From positions 1 to 61,110 of the forward strand of contig CAZRAY010000006.1 of NCBI GenBank assembly GCA_964598235.1: a DNA stretch of 61,110 bases, written 5' to 3'. The notes under the pieces are model-generated. The model searched no databases, was not told where the DNA came from, and worked only from the letters and a program-made list of their open reading frames with translations. Made by a program: the position numbers and the translations under genes. Below are positions 8,425 to 17,152 of this stretch, piece by piece (position 1 is the first letter of the stretch; every line of letters starts with the position of its first letter). This stretch comes from UBA652 sp964598235 (GTDB taxonomy: Bacteria; Pseudomonadota; Gammaproteobacteria; Nitrosococcales; Methylophagaceae).

Positions 8425-9601
8425 GTTAGTTCGCTTGCTGGGCGGTGTGTTACTCGCATCGCTTGCGTTGCCGAGTGCTGCTTATGAGTTGTCGGGATAT
8501 AGCGCCATAGAAGGGCGTTATTTTCTGCATGATTCGCCGTTTAGTGCGCCAGAGGATACCGATTTATCATTTGTGCTTGCGCCCGAGTTTTATCATCAAT
8601 GGGATAGTGGCAATCAGAGTTTATTGATATCGCCTTATGCACGGTTAGACAGTGAAGATAGCGAACGGTCGCATATTGATTTGAGAGAGTTGATTTGGCT
8701 TAAAGCGACAGATGATTGGGAATTAAAAGTCGGTATTGGCAAAGTTTTTTGGGGCGTGACTGAGTCACAGCACCTTGTTGATATTGTCAACCAAACGGAT
8801 TTGGTAGAGAATACTGATACGGAAGATAAACTAGGCCAACCCATGATAAACCTCAGCCTATTTAAGGATTGGGGTACAGTTGACCTATTTATCTTGCCTT
8901 ATTTCCGAGAGCGTACCTTTGCAGGCAAAGACGGGCGCTTACGAAGCCAGTTTGTGGTGGATACAGATCACGCTGAATATGAATCAGGATCGGAAGAGCG
9001 TCATATTGATGCTGCTGTGCGTTGGTCGCATAGCATTGGCGATTGGGATGTGGGTTTGTCCCATTTCTACGGCACCAGTCGTGAACCCTTGTTTGAATTT
9101 AATCCTGTTAATTTTAAGCTGACACCCTATTACGAAATTATCCATCAAACAGGTCTAGATATTCAGATGACCACGGAATCATGGTTATGGAAATTAGAAA
9201 TGATTCGGCGGCATAGCGATTCAGATACATTTACAGCGCTAACAGGCGGCTTTGAATATACTTTTTATGATGTGGCGGAAAGCGGTATTGATGTGGGTTT
9301 AATTGCTGAATACCTATTCGATGATCGAGATAATGCTTTATTAACGCCATTTGAGAATGACCTGATGATTGGTACACGCTTAGCATGGAATGATGAACAG
9401 TCTACCGAGCTACTCTTTGGCATTATTCAAGATTTAGATACCGATGATAGGATGTGGAATGTTGAAGCCAGCAGGCGGCTAGGAGACCGCTGGAAGGCTT
9501 CTTTAGAAGTGAGGTTATTCAGTATTGATCAAAATAATAGCGCGCTTTATTCGATTCGGGATGATGATTATATTCAGCTAGAGTTTGCACGGTATTTCTA
9601 G
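8402..9601 (+). CDS. Outer-membrane beta-barrel protein of the MMPL cluster
   Basis: A 399-residue protein from the ATG at 8402, which has AAGGAC upstream inside the preceding gene; it overlaps the LolA-like gene by 23 bases. It has a signal peptide ending near PSAAYEL, then alternating polar/hydrophobic strands rich in aromatic and acidic residues, and ends in Phe (FARYF), the usual barrel-assembly signal. It resembles the porin-like proteins encoded beside MMPL exporters, but I cannot place it in a named family with confidence. It is probably the outer-membrane member of a three-part system with the two genes before it. Confidence 0.7.
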   Translation: MILNANAKLVRLLGGVLLASLALPSAAYELSGYSAIEGRYFLHDSPFSAPEDTDLSFVLAPEFYHQWDSGNQSLLISPYARLDSEDSERSHIDLRELIWLKATDDWELKVGIGKVFWGVTESQHLVDIVNQTDLVENTDTEDKLGQPMINLSLFKDWGTVDLFILPYFRERTFAGKDGRLRSQFVVDTDHAEYESGSEERHIDAAVRWSHSIGDWDVGLSHFYGTSREPLFEFNPVNFKLTPYYEIIHQTGLDIQMTTESWLWKLEMIRRHSDSDTFTALTGGFEYTFYDVAESGIDVGLIAEYLFDDRDNALLTPFENDLMIGTRLAWNDEQSTELLFGIIQDLDTDDRMWNVEASRRLGDRWKASLEVRLFSIDQNNSALYSIRDDDYIQLEFARYF

Positions 9602-9629
9602 CATGCGTTGTCTTTTCCAAAATGCTGTC

Positions 9630-9649
9630 ATTCCCTCGGAAGAGGGAAT
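9630..9649. repeat. REP/dRS3-like palindrome
   Basis: The arms ATTCCCTC (9630-9637) and GAGGGAAT (9642-9649) enclose a GGAA tetraloop, flanked by TGTC and CCA. This is the general pattern of small mobile palindromes such as the Neisseria dRS3 repeat (ATTCCC-N8-GGGAAT). It sits between the barrel gene and the next small gene and could also act as a weak transcript end. Only one copy is seen in the window. Confidence 0.55.
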
Positions 9650-9670
9650 CCATTTATAAAGGTAAATAGT

Positions 9671-10048
9671 ATGGAAAGTGGAAAAAGATTAATTCAAATA
9701 AATTGCGGTTTATTTTTGTTGTTCGGGTTGGGCTTTGCATGCTTTCCAGCATTGCTTGCTAATACAATAACGGGAAGTGTTCCGGATTCGGCCAGTGCGG
9801 TGATTGATTTACGTGCGACTTATGGTGGCCTGGCGTTAGGGTTGGCATTCGTTTTTTGGCAATGTGCTAAAAATGATCATAACGTGGCATTGGGCGTTAA
9901 AACAGTTTTAGTCTTAATGGGAGCGCTTGCTTCTATACGCTTACTTGGTATTGTTTTGGATGGTTCGCCGAATATTTTTATATGGTTATTATTTGTCGCC
10001 GAAGTAGTAATGGCGAGTGTTGCTTGGTGGGTGTTGAAAAAGTCCTGA
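9671..10048 (+). CDS. Small four-helix membrane protein, DUF4345-like
   Basis: A 125-residue protein from the ATG at 9671; an earlier in-frame start at 9608 would read through the palindromic repeat and is unlikely. It shows four hydrophobic helices and the pattern DLRATYGGLALGLAFVFW, which resembles the DUF4345 family of small membrane proteins of unknown function. It lies 69 bases behind the barrel gene and may be outside that operon because of the intervening palindrome. Function unknown. Confidence 0.6.
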   Translation: MESGKRLIQINCGLFLLFGLGFACFPALLANTITGSVPDSASAVIDLRATYGGLALGLAFVFWQCAKNDHNVALGVKTVLVLMGALASIRLLGIVLDGSPNIFIWLLFVAEVVMASVAWWVLKKS

Positions 10049-10190
10049 GAACAAGTATGCTCCTGTCACTATACTCTGGAAATTTTCAATTTTCCCGTGA
10101 GGTAAATGGAGAGAGCAATTGAATAATGGCTGTATGTCACGAAAATTTGGAGGATAAAATTATTATTTCATGCACAGATGACATTATGGG

Positions 10191-10571
10191 TCATCTTACC
10201 GATGATCGATTTGAAGTGAATTCATCAAGGCCAATTTCTATAATTTTTTGATGTCCTTCAACGATAGTAAATAAAAGTGATACAAGGTGTAAAATGAACC
10301 AGCTGGCCCCGACCACCGCGAATAAAATCATTTTGGCGGTGGCGACCCTATCGATGGGGGATTGTAAATACATTTCATAAATAAACAGGGCGCCGAATAT
10401 TAGGATGCCACTTAATAGGCTAACAACCCATTTTGTAATATATATTCTTTGTTTTAATCGTTCAACTTGCCTTGGATCTAATCTTTTCCATATTTTTCTC
10501 AGTTCAAGTGTTATTTTTATTAGCCCATATATTATGGTGATAATAGCAGCTAAGTTTTGGATGATATTCAT
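10191..10571 (-). CDS. Hypothetical three-helix membrane protein
   Basis: A 126-residue protein with hydrophobic segments at about residues 4-20, 46-66 and 80-105, separated by a basic stretch (RKIWKRLDPRQVERLKQR). I do not recognise a family. It lies just downstream of zwf on the same strand, 52 bases after the zwf stop, and converges with the gene before it. The base composition is more AT-rich than the neighbouring metabolic genes. It is probably real because of the intact membrane pattern and a uniform reading frame. Confidence 0.5.
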   Translation of the reverse strand: MNIIQNLAAIITIIYGLIKITLELRKIWKRLDPRQVERLKQRIYITKWVVSLLSGILIFGALFIYEMYLQSPIDRVATAKMILFAVVGASWFILHLVSLLFTIVEGHQKIIEIGLDEFTSNRSSVR

Positions 10572-10623
10572 ATTTATTTAGTCTATGATTATATGTTTTA
10601 ATAAAGATGTGGTGGAAATTCGT

Positions 10624-12105
10624 CTAAACATTATTCCGCCACGCATGGCATGAATTATCAAAGATTTGAGAAACTTCTTCTGGCCCCCATGTGCCGGCTT
10701 CATATTTATGTATGAAGTCTTGTTCTTTTGACCATTTCTTGATAATCGGATCAACGGCTTTCCAGGCTAAATCAACTTCATCAGCACGTAAGAATAAAGA
10801 ACGGTCACCTAAGATGGCATTGAGCAACATGGCTTCATAGGCATCTAATTTGTGTTTTTCATCTTCCACTTCAACGGTTTCTAGGCCGACAGTGTGTGCA
10901 GTGATTTCTAGGCCTGGCTTCTTGGCTTGTAACTCAATACGAAGCGTATTATCGGGTTGCAAGCCCATGGTGATCCAGTTGGCATGGCTATCGCCGATAT
11001 CGGTGCCTTTGAATAACTCTTGAGGTGGTTTTTTAAATCGAATCGCAATGGTTGCTTTTGATTCAGGCATGCATTTACCGGTGCGGAGGTAGAAGGGGAC
11101 ATCACGCCAGCGCCAGTTATCAATATAGAGCTTCATTGCGGCATAGGTTTCGGTGACACTGCCTGCTTTTGACTCATCTTCTTCCATGAGTTCTTCGTGG
11201 TAACCTTTTTGTGTTGTGCCGTTTACCGTGCCTGCTACATATTGGCCACGGAAGGCATGGCTATCGACCATGTCTTCTGTCAATGGACGAATTGATTTGA
11301 GCACTTTTACCTTTTCATCACGTAATGATTCATCATTGAGATCCGCAGGTGGTTCCATGGCGATCAATGTCATCACTTGCAATAGGTGGCTTTGAATCAT
11401 ATCGCGCATCGCACCAGAACCATCATAATAGCCGGCACGACCGCCAACACCTTGTTGCTCGGCATGGGTGATTTGTACATGGTCGATATAATTACGGTTC
11501 CATAACGGCTCTAATAAAAGGTTAGCAAAGCGGAATACAAAGATATTTTGTACGGTGCTTTTGCCGAGATAGTGGTCGATACGGAAGGTTTGATTTTCGG
11601 TGAAATTACGACTGAGTACAGTTTCCAGTTCAGCCGCTGATTTTTGATCATAACCAAACGGTTTTTCGACTACGAGATTACGCCAGCCATCCTCTTCTTT
11701 ATTAAGACCAACGGCGGCAAGTTGATCGCCCACAACACCAAATAAAGACGGGCTGATAGAGAGGTAAAAGACGATATTTTTAGAGAAGCCTTGCACAGGG
11801 TCATCAAGCTTGTTTTTAAGATCTTGATAAGAATCAGCATCATTAATATCATTTTTAAAGTAACTTATTTTTGCTAAGAAATTTTCTAATGCAGCAGCAT
11901 CAACGCCGCCACGTGCCTTTACTGATACATAACCATTGACTTGTTCTTTCCAGTCATCCTGTGCGATTTCTCTACGGCCCATACAGATGATTTTTGTATC
12001 ATCAGTGAGACGATTTTCAATATTTAAATGGTAGAGTGCTGGCAGTAGTTTCTTTTTAGATAAATCGCCAGTGGCACCAAAGATGATGATAGTACAAGGT
12101 TTCAT
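10624..12105 (-). CDS. zwf: Glucose-6-phosphate 1-dehydrogenase
   Basis: Oxidises glucose-6-phosphate to 6-phosphogluconolactone, reducing NAD(P). The 493-residue product has the N-terminal nucleotide-binding GATGDLSKKKLLPALYHL, the EKPFG motif and the catalytic RIDHYLGKSTVQN with its essential His. Length and order match the bacterial enzyme. Together with pgl, edd and eda in this window it completes the Entner-Doudoroff entry. It is divergent from glgA across a 97-base gap, an arrangement that could allow opposite control of glucose burning and storage. No HexR-type site was recognised. Confidence 0.97.
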   Translation of the reverse strand: MKPCTIIIFGATGDLSKKKLLPALYHLNIENRLTDDTKIICMGRREIAQDDWKEQVNGYVSVKARGGVDAAALENFLAKISYFKNDINDADSYQDLKNKLDDPVQGFSKNIVFYLSISPSLFGVVGDQLAAVGLNKEEDGWRNLVVEKPFGYDQKSAAELETVLSRNFTENQTFRIDHYLGKSTVQNIFVFRFANLLLEPLWNRNYIDHVQITHAEQQGVGGRAGYYDGSGAMRDMIQSHLLQVMTLIAMEPPADLNDESLRDEKVKVLKSIRPLTEDMVDSHAFRGQYVAGTVNGTTQKGYHEELMEEDESKAGSVTETYAAMKLYIDNWRWRDVPFYLRTGKCMPESKATIAIRFKKPPQELFKGTDIGDSHANWITMGLQPDNTLRIELQAKKPGLEITAHTVGLETVEVEDEKHKLDAYEAMLLNAILGDRSLFLRADEVDLAWKAVDPIIKKWSKEQDFIHKYEAGTWGPEEVSQIFDNSCHAWRNNV

Positions 12106-12202
12106 GTTGTCTCCGAATCGAACGAGCAGTCGATAAATTATTACGCTGCTTTAAAGCAAAAGATATAATAGGCGCTAATTGTACTATTTTTAGGAAAATG
12201 CC

Positions 12203-13654
12203 GTGAGAAAAATTCTGTTTGCAAGCAGTGAAATTCACCCTTTAATGAAAACAGGTGGTTTAGCAGATGTGGCGGCGAGCTTACCGATCGCTTTAGATGG
12301 AATGGAGCAGGATATTCGTTTGATTATGCCCGCTTATCCTAAATGTTTGGCAGCATTAGAACAGGTTGAAAAAGTTGCGAGTATTAAGCTGGATGGTTTT
12401 CATTGGCCGGTTGAGATTTTGCAATCGACCTTGCCGGATACGGATATTACGTTATGGCTGGTGAATTCGCCGACGCATTTTAATCGTGAGGGTAGTCCGT
12501 ATACTGGGCCGGATGGTGATGAATGGACAGATAATGCAGCGCGTTTTGCTTTATTTTCCCGCGCAGTCGTGTCGGTAGCACTCAATCAGGCCGGTTTTAG
12601 TTGGCAGCCTGATGTGGTGCATTGTAATGATTGGCAGACGGGGTTGGTGCCGGCATTATTATCGGGTGAGGTGAATCGGCCTAAGACAGTATTTACGGTG
12701 CATAATTTGGCTTATCAGGGTGTGTATTCACAAGAAGCATTTGAGATGCTAGATTTACCTGAACGCTTGTGGAGTAATGTCTCGGGAATTGAATTCTATG
12801 GACAGATGTCTTTTATGAAAGGGGGATTGGTGTTTGCTGATCAAATTACGACGGTGAGTCCAACCTATGCCAAAGAAATCCGTACGGCAGAATTTGGTTG
12901 TGGCTTAGAAGGATTATTGGCACATCGTGTCGGCGATTTGACCGGTATTTTGAATGGCATTGATATGGCTGAATGGGACCCAGCGCATGACCCGCATATT
13001 GCAAAACATTACACTACAAAAACAGTACGATTTAAGGCAAAGAATAAAACGGCAATACAAGCAAAGTTTGGCTTACCAGAAAATGCGGGAACACCTTTAT
13101 TTGGCTTGGTTAGTCGTTTAGTTTCTCAGAAAGGAATTGATCTCGTATTAACGGCAATGACGGAGTTATTGGCGACGGGTGAAGATATCCAATTGGTCTG
13201 CTTAGGCAGTGGTGACGCGGAAGCAGAGCAGGCTTTGCGGGTATTACGCGCGCGCTATCCAGATAAGGTGGGCGTGGAAATTGGTTATAACGAACCTTTG
13301 GCGCATCAGATTGAAGCAGGGATTGATCTGTTTTTGATGCCTTCTCGATTTGAACCTTGTGGCTTAAATCAGCTATATAGCCTACGCTATGGCACTCTAC
13401 CCATTGTGAGGAATACAGGTGGGTTGGCTGATTCGGTAGTCGATGCGACCGACACGAATCGTCAGGCGGAAACAGCGACAGGCTTTAAGTTTGAAGAAAG
13501 CACGGCGGCTGATTTGTCAGCGTGTATTATTGGTGCATTAGATTTATATAAACGTCCACGGTTGTGGCGTAAAGTGGTGATCACTGCAATGGAACAAGAT
13601 TTTAGTTGGGAGAAGAGCGCGAAGCGGTATTTAGCGTTATATGACGCTTTATAA
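12203..13654 (+). CDS. glgA: Glycogen synthase (ADP-glucose type)
   Basis: Transfers glucose from ADP-glucose to the end of glycogen. The 483-residue GT5-family enzyme begins with the donor-binding KTGGLADVAASLP around residue 16. It continues with HCNDWQTGLVPALL, the catalytic-region FTVHNLAYQG, LVSRLVSQKGIDL and the C-terminal SRFEPCGLNQLYSLRYGTLP. The start at 12203 gives the canonical N-terminus MRKILFASSEIHPL. No other glycogen genes are in the window. It is convergent with the next gene, whose end is 2 bases away. Confidence 0.96.
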   Translation: MRKILFASSEIHPLMKTGGLADVAASLPIALDGMEQDIRLIMPAYPKCLAALEQVEKVASIKLDGFHWPVEILQSTLPDTDITLWLVNSPTHFNREGSPYTGPDGDEWTDNAARFALFSRAVVSVALNQAGFSWQPDVVHCNDWQTGLVPALLSGEVNRPKTVFTVHNLAYQGVYSQEAFEMLDLPERLWSNVSGIEFYGQMSFMKGGLVFADQITTVSPTYAKEIRTAEFGCGLEGLLAHRVGDLTGILNGIDMAEWDPAHDPHIAKHYTTKTVRFKAKNKTAIQAKFGLPENAGTPLFGLVSRLVSQKGIDLVLTAMTELLATGEDIQLVCLGSGDAEAEQALRVLRARYPDKVGVEIGYNEPLAHQIEAGIDLFLMPSRFEPCGLNQLYSLRYGTLPIVRNTGGLADSVVDATDTNRQAETATGFKFEESTAADLSACIIGALDLYKRPRLWRKVVITAMEQDFSWEKSAKRYLALYDAL

Positions 13655-13656
13655 GT

Positions 13657-14013
13657 CTAAATCAGCAACAATATTGCCAAAGCGATAGCTGCGGGTAAGG
13701 CTTGAATAAATAGAATCCGTTTACTCACGGTGATACTGCCATAAATACCAGCAATGATGACGCAGACTAAGAAAAAAGTGAGGATGGCATGCCCTGCGGC
13801 GCCTAGCATGAGCCCCCAAATAAGTCCCGCCGCGAGGAAACCATTATAGAGCCCTTGATTGGCGGCGAGATTTTTTGATGCTGCTGCAAATTCTTTGCTG
13901 AGATTAAAGGTTTTTCGACCGAAAGGCTTATCCCATAAAAACATTTCGAGCACGAGAAAATAGAGGTGGAGTAAAGCCACTAAAACGATAAGTGCATTGA
14001 GGATAAATGTCAT
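13657..14013 (-). CDS. DUF1304 family membrane protein
   Basis: A 118-residue inner-membrane protein with four hydrophobic segments and the DUF1304 signature LVLEMFLWDKPFGRKTF, followed by NQGLYNGFLAAGL. The family is widespread and of unknown function. It lies 46 bases downstream of the phospholipase-like/amidohydrolase gene on the same strand and may be the last member of that leftward run. Confidence 0.85.
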   Translation of the reverse strand: MTFILNALIVLVALLHLYFLVLEMFLWDKPFGRKTFNLSKEFAAASKNLAANQGLYNGFLAAGLIWGLMLGAAGHAILTFFLVCVIIAGIYGSITVSKRILFIQALPAAIALAILLLI

Positions 14014-14059
14014 GGTGTATTCCTTGCGTTAGGAACCAACATCGTAACATAAGGCGAAA

Positions 14060-15412
14060 TTAGGGTTGTATCTTGAGCAAGGTGGCGCTTTTCAAGAATA
14101 CATCCGTAGGCACGCCTAAGGCTTGTTTAAGGGCAATATCTTTATCTAGCGGGTTATTGATCTTATCAATTTCTCGCATTTGTTTGAAGGTGAGATTGAT
14201 TGGGAAATAATAAGGCGAGACCAGCACCATATTAACCAATGGGAAATCGCTGCCATAAATGAGCCGACCAGTTAATCTAGGCTCTTTTAATGCGGTTTCA
14301 AGATAACCGAGTTTGTTGACTTGGGTGAGGCTGGAAATATCGGTGTAGAGATTAGGATATTGTTCAAACATCGGTAAGATGCGTTCATAATTGCTTTGGG
14401 CTTCAGATTCACCGGTGGTGGCAATATGACCTGCAATCACAGTAACCCCTAGTGATAAGGGTAGGATTAGCCGCTCAGGATCGCCATATTCATCAATGGC
14501 GTCATCAAACGAGCGTTCTTGGCCAGTATGGCTGAGTAAAGGCAAATCGAGCGATTTCATTTTTTCATAAAACGGGATGAGTTTTTTATCAGCTGGATCG
14601 ATATGTTGAATATTGGGGATCCATTTGATCAGTTTGGCGCCTTGCTTTTTAACCGTTTCTAAACGCGCAAGTGCGTCATGGCGATAAGGGTTAATGCTGG
14701 CACCAAAATAGAGTTCAGGATAGCGCGCGGTTTCTGCTGCAATATAAGCATTGGGGATATAGACTTGGGTTTTTTCTTTATCCAATTCACCTGCGGCATT
14801 GATTACGCCATCCATGGCGAGCACTACAGCGCCATCGACGTTTTCTGAAGCCCGCAGCATTTCTGCTATACGTTGAATAATGATCTGATCGCCTTGCTCG
14901 ACAATTTCTGCTTGGCTGGCGCCAAATGCATTGAGGTAATAATCAAATTTATAACTATTTTTCAAGGCATCGGATACAAAGCAGCCGCTATCACCATAGC
15001 CTAGGCCCGCGGCGTGGATATGCATATCAATAATCGGTGTGGTGGGGAGGGGGTTGGGTAATGGTTTGTCATAACCATGTGGGTAAGGCCAGCCATAACC
15101 CCAACGAAATTGGGTTGGCCAATGGGGTGATCCCCCCACGCGGACACCTGCAAGCATCAAATCAGCGATAACGGGTTTACCCACATCGGCGACACATTCT
15201 TGCAAGGCCAGATCAGCCGCGAGACGCTGTTGTTTTGTGCCGCCTTGCCAGTAGGCTTTATCGTGTTCTGTGCAACATGATAACCAAAGTGATTGTTGTA
15301 TGATTGTGCCATCTGGAAAGGCACTGCAGCCATCAGAGGAAAAAGGCTTTATATCGGCCGCATAAGACGTATTAAAGCACATTAACAAGAGAGCTAAAGA
15401 TATTGTTTTCAT
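14060..15412 (-). CDS. Secreted fusion: phospholipase A2-like domain plus amidohydrolase (TIM barrel)
   Basis: A 450-residue protein in two parts behind a signal peptide (residues 1-18). Residues about 24-115 match the small bacterial phospholipase A2-like proteins. They have SSDGCSAFPDGT, then CCTEHDKAYWQGG with the Cys-Cys and His50-Asp51 pair of that family, and a Trp/Pro-rich end. From about residue 125 an amidohydrolase-2 type barrel begins with IIDMHIHAAG (His131, His133), followed by LIKWIPN, LLSHTGQE, VIAGHIAT and YGSDFP, all in the expected order for a metal-dependent hydrolase or decarboxylase. The two domains are normally separate proteins. It overlaps the PqiA-like gene by 4 bases. 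Substrate unknown. Confidence 0.8.
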   Translation of the reverse strand: MKTISLALLLMCFNTSYAADIKPFSSDGCSAFPDGTIIQQSLWLSCCTEHDKAYWQGGTKQQRLAADLALQECVADVGKPVIADLMLAGVRVGGSPHWPTQFRWGYGWPYPHGYDKPLPNPLPTTPIIDMHIHAAGLGYGDSGCFVSDALKNSYKFDYYLNAFGASQAEIVEQGDQIIIQRIAEMLRASENVDGAVVLAMDGVINAAGELDKEKTQVYIPNAYIAAETARYPELYFGASINPYRHDALARLETVKKQGAKLIKWIPNIQHIDPADKKLIPFYEKMKSLDLPLLSHTGQERSFDDAIDEYGDPERLILPLSLGVTVIAGHIATTGESEAQSNYERILPMFEQYPNLYTDISSLTQVNKLGYLETALKEPRLTGRLIYGSDFPLVNMVLVSPYYFPINLTFKQMREIDKINNPLDKDIALKQALGVPTDVFLKSATLLKIQP

Positions 15413-15903
15413 TGTTGTTTTAGATTAATCGCTTGGTGAGTGATCAGCATGATTAGTAACACTGCAGCCCCGAAAATATAAAGCCCACTATGCACTTGAA
15501 TGCTGGCGATAGCACCAAGCTTAACGGTGACAATAATAATCGCCACCACCATTACATCTAACATTGCCCAGCGGCCATAATCATGCATCATTTGTAAGTG
15601 GCGTTGGTGGGCTGGGCTTTGCTGTGGTTCGCTGAGGCTGAGGAAGAGAAAGCCAATTTTAATAATTGGCAAGGCAACGCTAAATAGGCCGATGATAAGC
15701 GCAATTAAAATCTGGCCATCTGAGAATAATTGACCAATACCACCCATGACTGAGAAGGAATGTTGGCTAAAAAATAGTTTGGTCAGCGTTATCATCGGAG
15801 AGACTAAGCCAATCGCTAGTAAGATGCTAGCGAGCAGCAGCAGCCAGCGGAGTATGAATATTTCTTTGCTAGGCTTGCTCTGCCTATTTGACATGGCGCT
15901 CAT
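15409..15903 (-). CDS. Single-domain PqiA-like membrane protein
   Basis: A 164-residue inner-membrane protein with four hydrophobic helices and the PqiA pattern. LPIIKIGFLFLSL is followed by RWAMLDVMVVAIIIVTVKLG, the two most conserved parts of paraquat-inducible protein A. E. coli PqiA carries two such domains and helps organise lipid transport by MCE proteins; this protein has just one and no MCE gene is nearby. It overlaps the helicase gene upstream and the fusion gene downstream by 4 bases each. A link to the membrane-lipid theme of the fusion protein is possible but inferred. Confidence 0.8.
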   Translation of the reverse strand: MSAMSNRQSKPSKEIFILRWLLLLASILLAIGLVSPMITLTKLFFSQHSFSVMGGIGQLFSDGQILIALIIGLFSVALPIIKIGFLFLSLSEPQQSPAHQRHLQMMHDYGRWAMLDVMVVAIIIVTVKLGAIASIQVHSGLYIFGAAVLLIMLITHQAINLKQQ

Positions 15904-17138
15904 TCACTTTTAACTTTCTCACGTTCAGCTTTTGAAATATAGCGTGGTTTACTTTTATCTGTTTTCTTCTTCGGCTTATCGCCATTTTTCTTTGCACGTT
16001 GTAGGCGAGGCTCTAACCCTGCTAGCTTAAAGGTGGGGAGGCGGGTTTCAAGATGATATTCAATACGCTCTAGATTTTTAAGCTCATGAATTTCAACCAA
16101 GCTGATCGCCAAACCTTCTTTCTCAGCGCGCGCTGTGCGCCCGATGCGATGAATATAAATATCACCCCGATAAGGCAGATCATAATTGATTACATGGCTC
16201 ACATCTTCAATATCAAGCCCCCGAGCAGCGACATCGGTTGCCACCATGACTTTAATTTTGCCTTGTTTGAATTTGCGGGTTTTATCCATTCGATCAGATT
16301 GTTTGAATTCACCATGTAATACTTGGGCTGAAATATTACGAGACTGCAGCCATTCAGTGAGGATATCAGCACGTTCAATTTTATTGCAAAACACCAATGC
16401 ACGATCACAATGTTTTTGTTTAAGTATGGTCTCTAACAACTTGTTTTTATGATCGAAACCATCTGCAAGATAAACTTGTTGTGTGATTGTTTCGGCTTGT
16501 TTGTTCGATGCGTGAATTTGAATGTGTTCTGGTTCTTTTAAGATTTCTTCAGCGAAAACGGTGATGCCACCACCTTGCAATGTGGCTGAAAACAGGCCCG
16601 TTTGAAAACCGCCATCCAGCGCCGCCATAATGTGCAATACATCAGGGCCTTGCCCCATATCTAACATGCGATCTGCCTCATCAACAATGACGAGTTCGAC
16701 GCTGCTTAGATCAATATCGTTTTCATTGACGAGCTGTAACAAGCGGCCTGGCGTGGCAGTGATAATATCGCAATCACCTTCAAGATATTCAATTTGTTTG
16801 GCAGGCGATAAGCCGCCCGTTACGATCACAGGATGGAGCGATAGGCCATAGCCTAGCTGCGTAACAACCTTGTGAATTTGAATCGCTAAGTCACGGGTTG
16901 GTGCGAGAATTAACACACGAGGCAAATGTTGTCGTGGTGGTGTATCAATAAAGCCTTGCATAATGGGCAACACAAACGCTGCTGTTTTCCCTGTGCCCGT
17001 TGCTGCACAAGCAAGCACATCTTTGCCTTCCAATAAAACAGGAATCGCATGCTCTTGAATCGGAGTGGTTTGGGTGAAACCTTGTTTTTTGACTGCTTTT
17101 AGTAGCAGTGGGTCTAGCATTAAATCATCAAATGTCAT
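15900..17138 (-). CDS. DEAD-box RNA helicase
   Basis: A 412-residue ATP-dependent RNA helicase with the full motif set in order: the Q motif FTQTTPIQEHAIPVL, ACAATGTGKTAAF, APTRDLAIQ, TPGRL, VDEADRMLD, FSATL, the motif V region ATDVAARGLDI and HRIGRTARAEKEG. A Lys-rich tail follows (KKNGDKPKKKTDKSKPRY), typical of RhlE/SrmB-like proteins that bind RNA loosely. The exact subtype cannot be fixed by eye. The start lies 14 bases behind the preceding unknown gene, and the stop overlaps the PqiA-like gene. Confidence 0.92.
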   Translation of the reverse strand: MTFDDLMLDPLLLKAVKKQGFTQTTPIQEHAIPVLLEGKDVLACAATGTGKTAAFVLPIMQGFIDTPPRQHLPRVLILAPTRDLAIQIHKVVTQLGYGLSLHPVIVTGGLSPAKQIEYLEGDCDIITATPGRLLQLVNENDIDLSSVELVIVDEADRMLDMGQGPDVLHIMAALDGGFQTGLFSATLQGGGITVFAEEILKEPEHIQIHASNKQAETITQQVYLADGFDHKNKLLETILKQKHCDRALVFCNKIERADILTEWLQSRNISAQVLHGEFKQSDRMDKTRKFKQGKIKVMVATDVAARGLDIEDVSHVINYDLPYRGDIYIHRIGRTARAEKEGLAISLVEIHELKNLERIEYHLETRLPTFKLAGLEPRLQRAKKNGDKPKKKTDKSKPRYISKAEREKVKSE

Positions 17139-17152
17139 GGGGTTATTTTACC

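Noticed and set aside
10126..10251. 41-codon forward frame between the DUF4345-like gene and the reverse membrane gene
   Set aside because: Weak start context, half of it opposite the better supported reverse gene, and no recognisable features.
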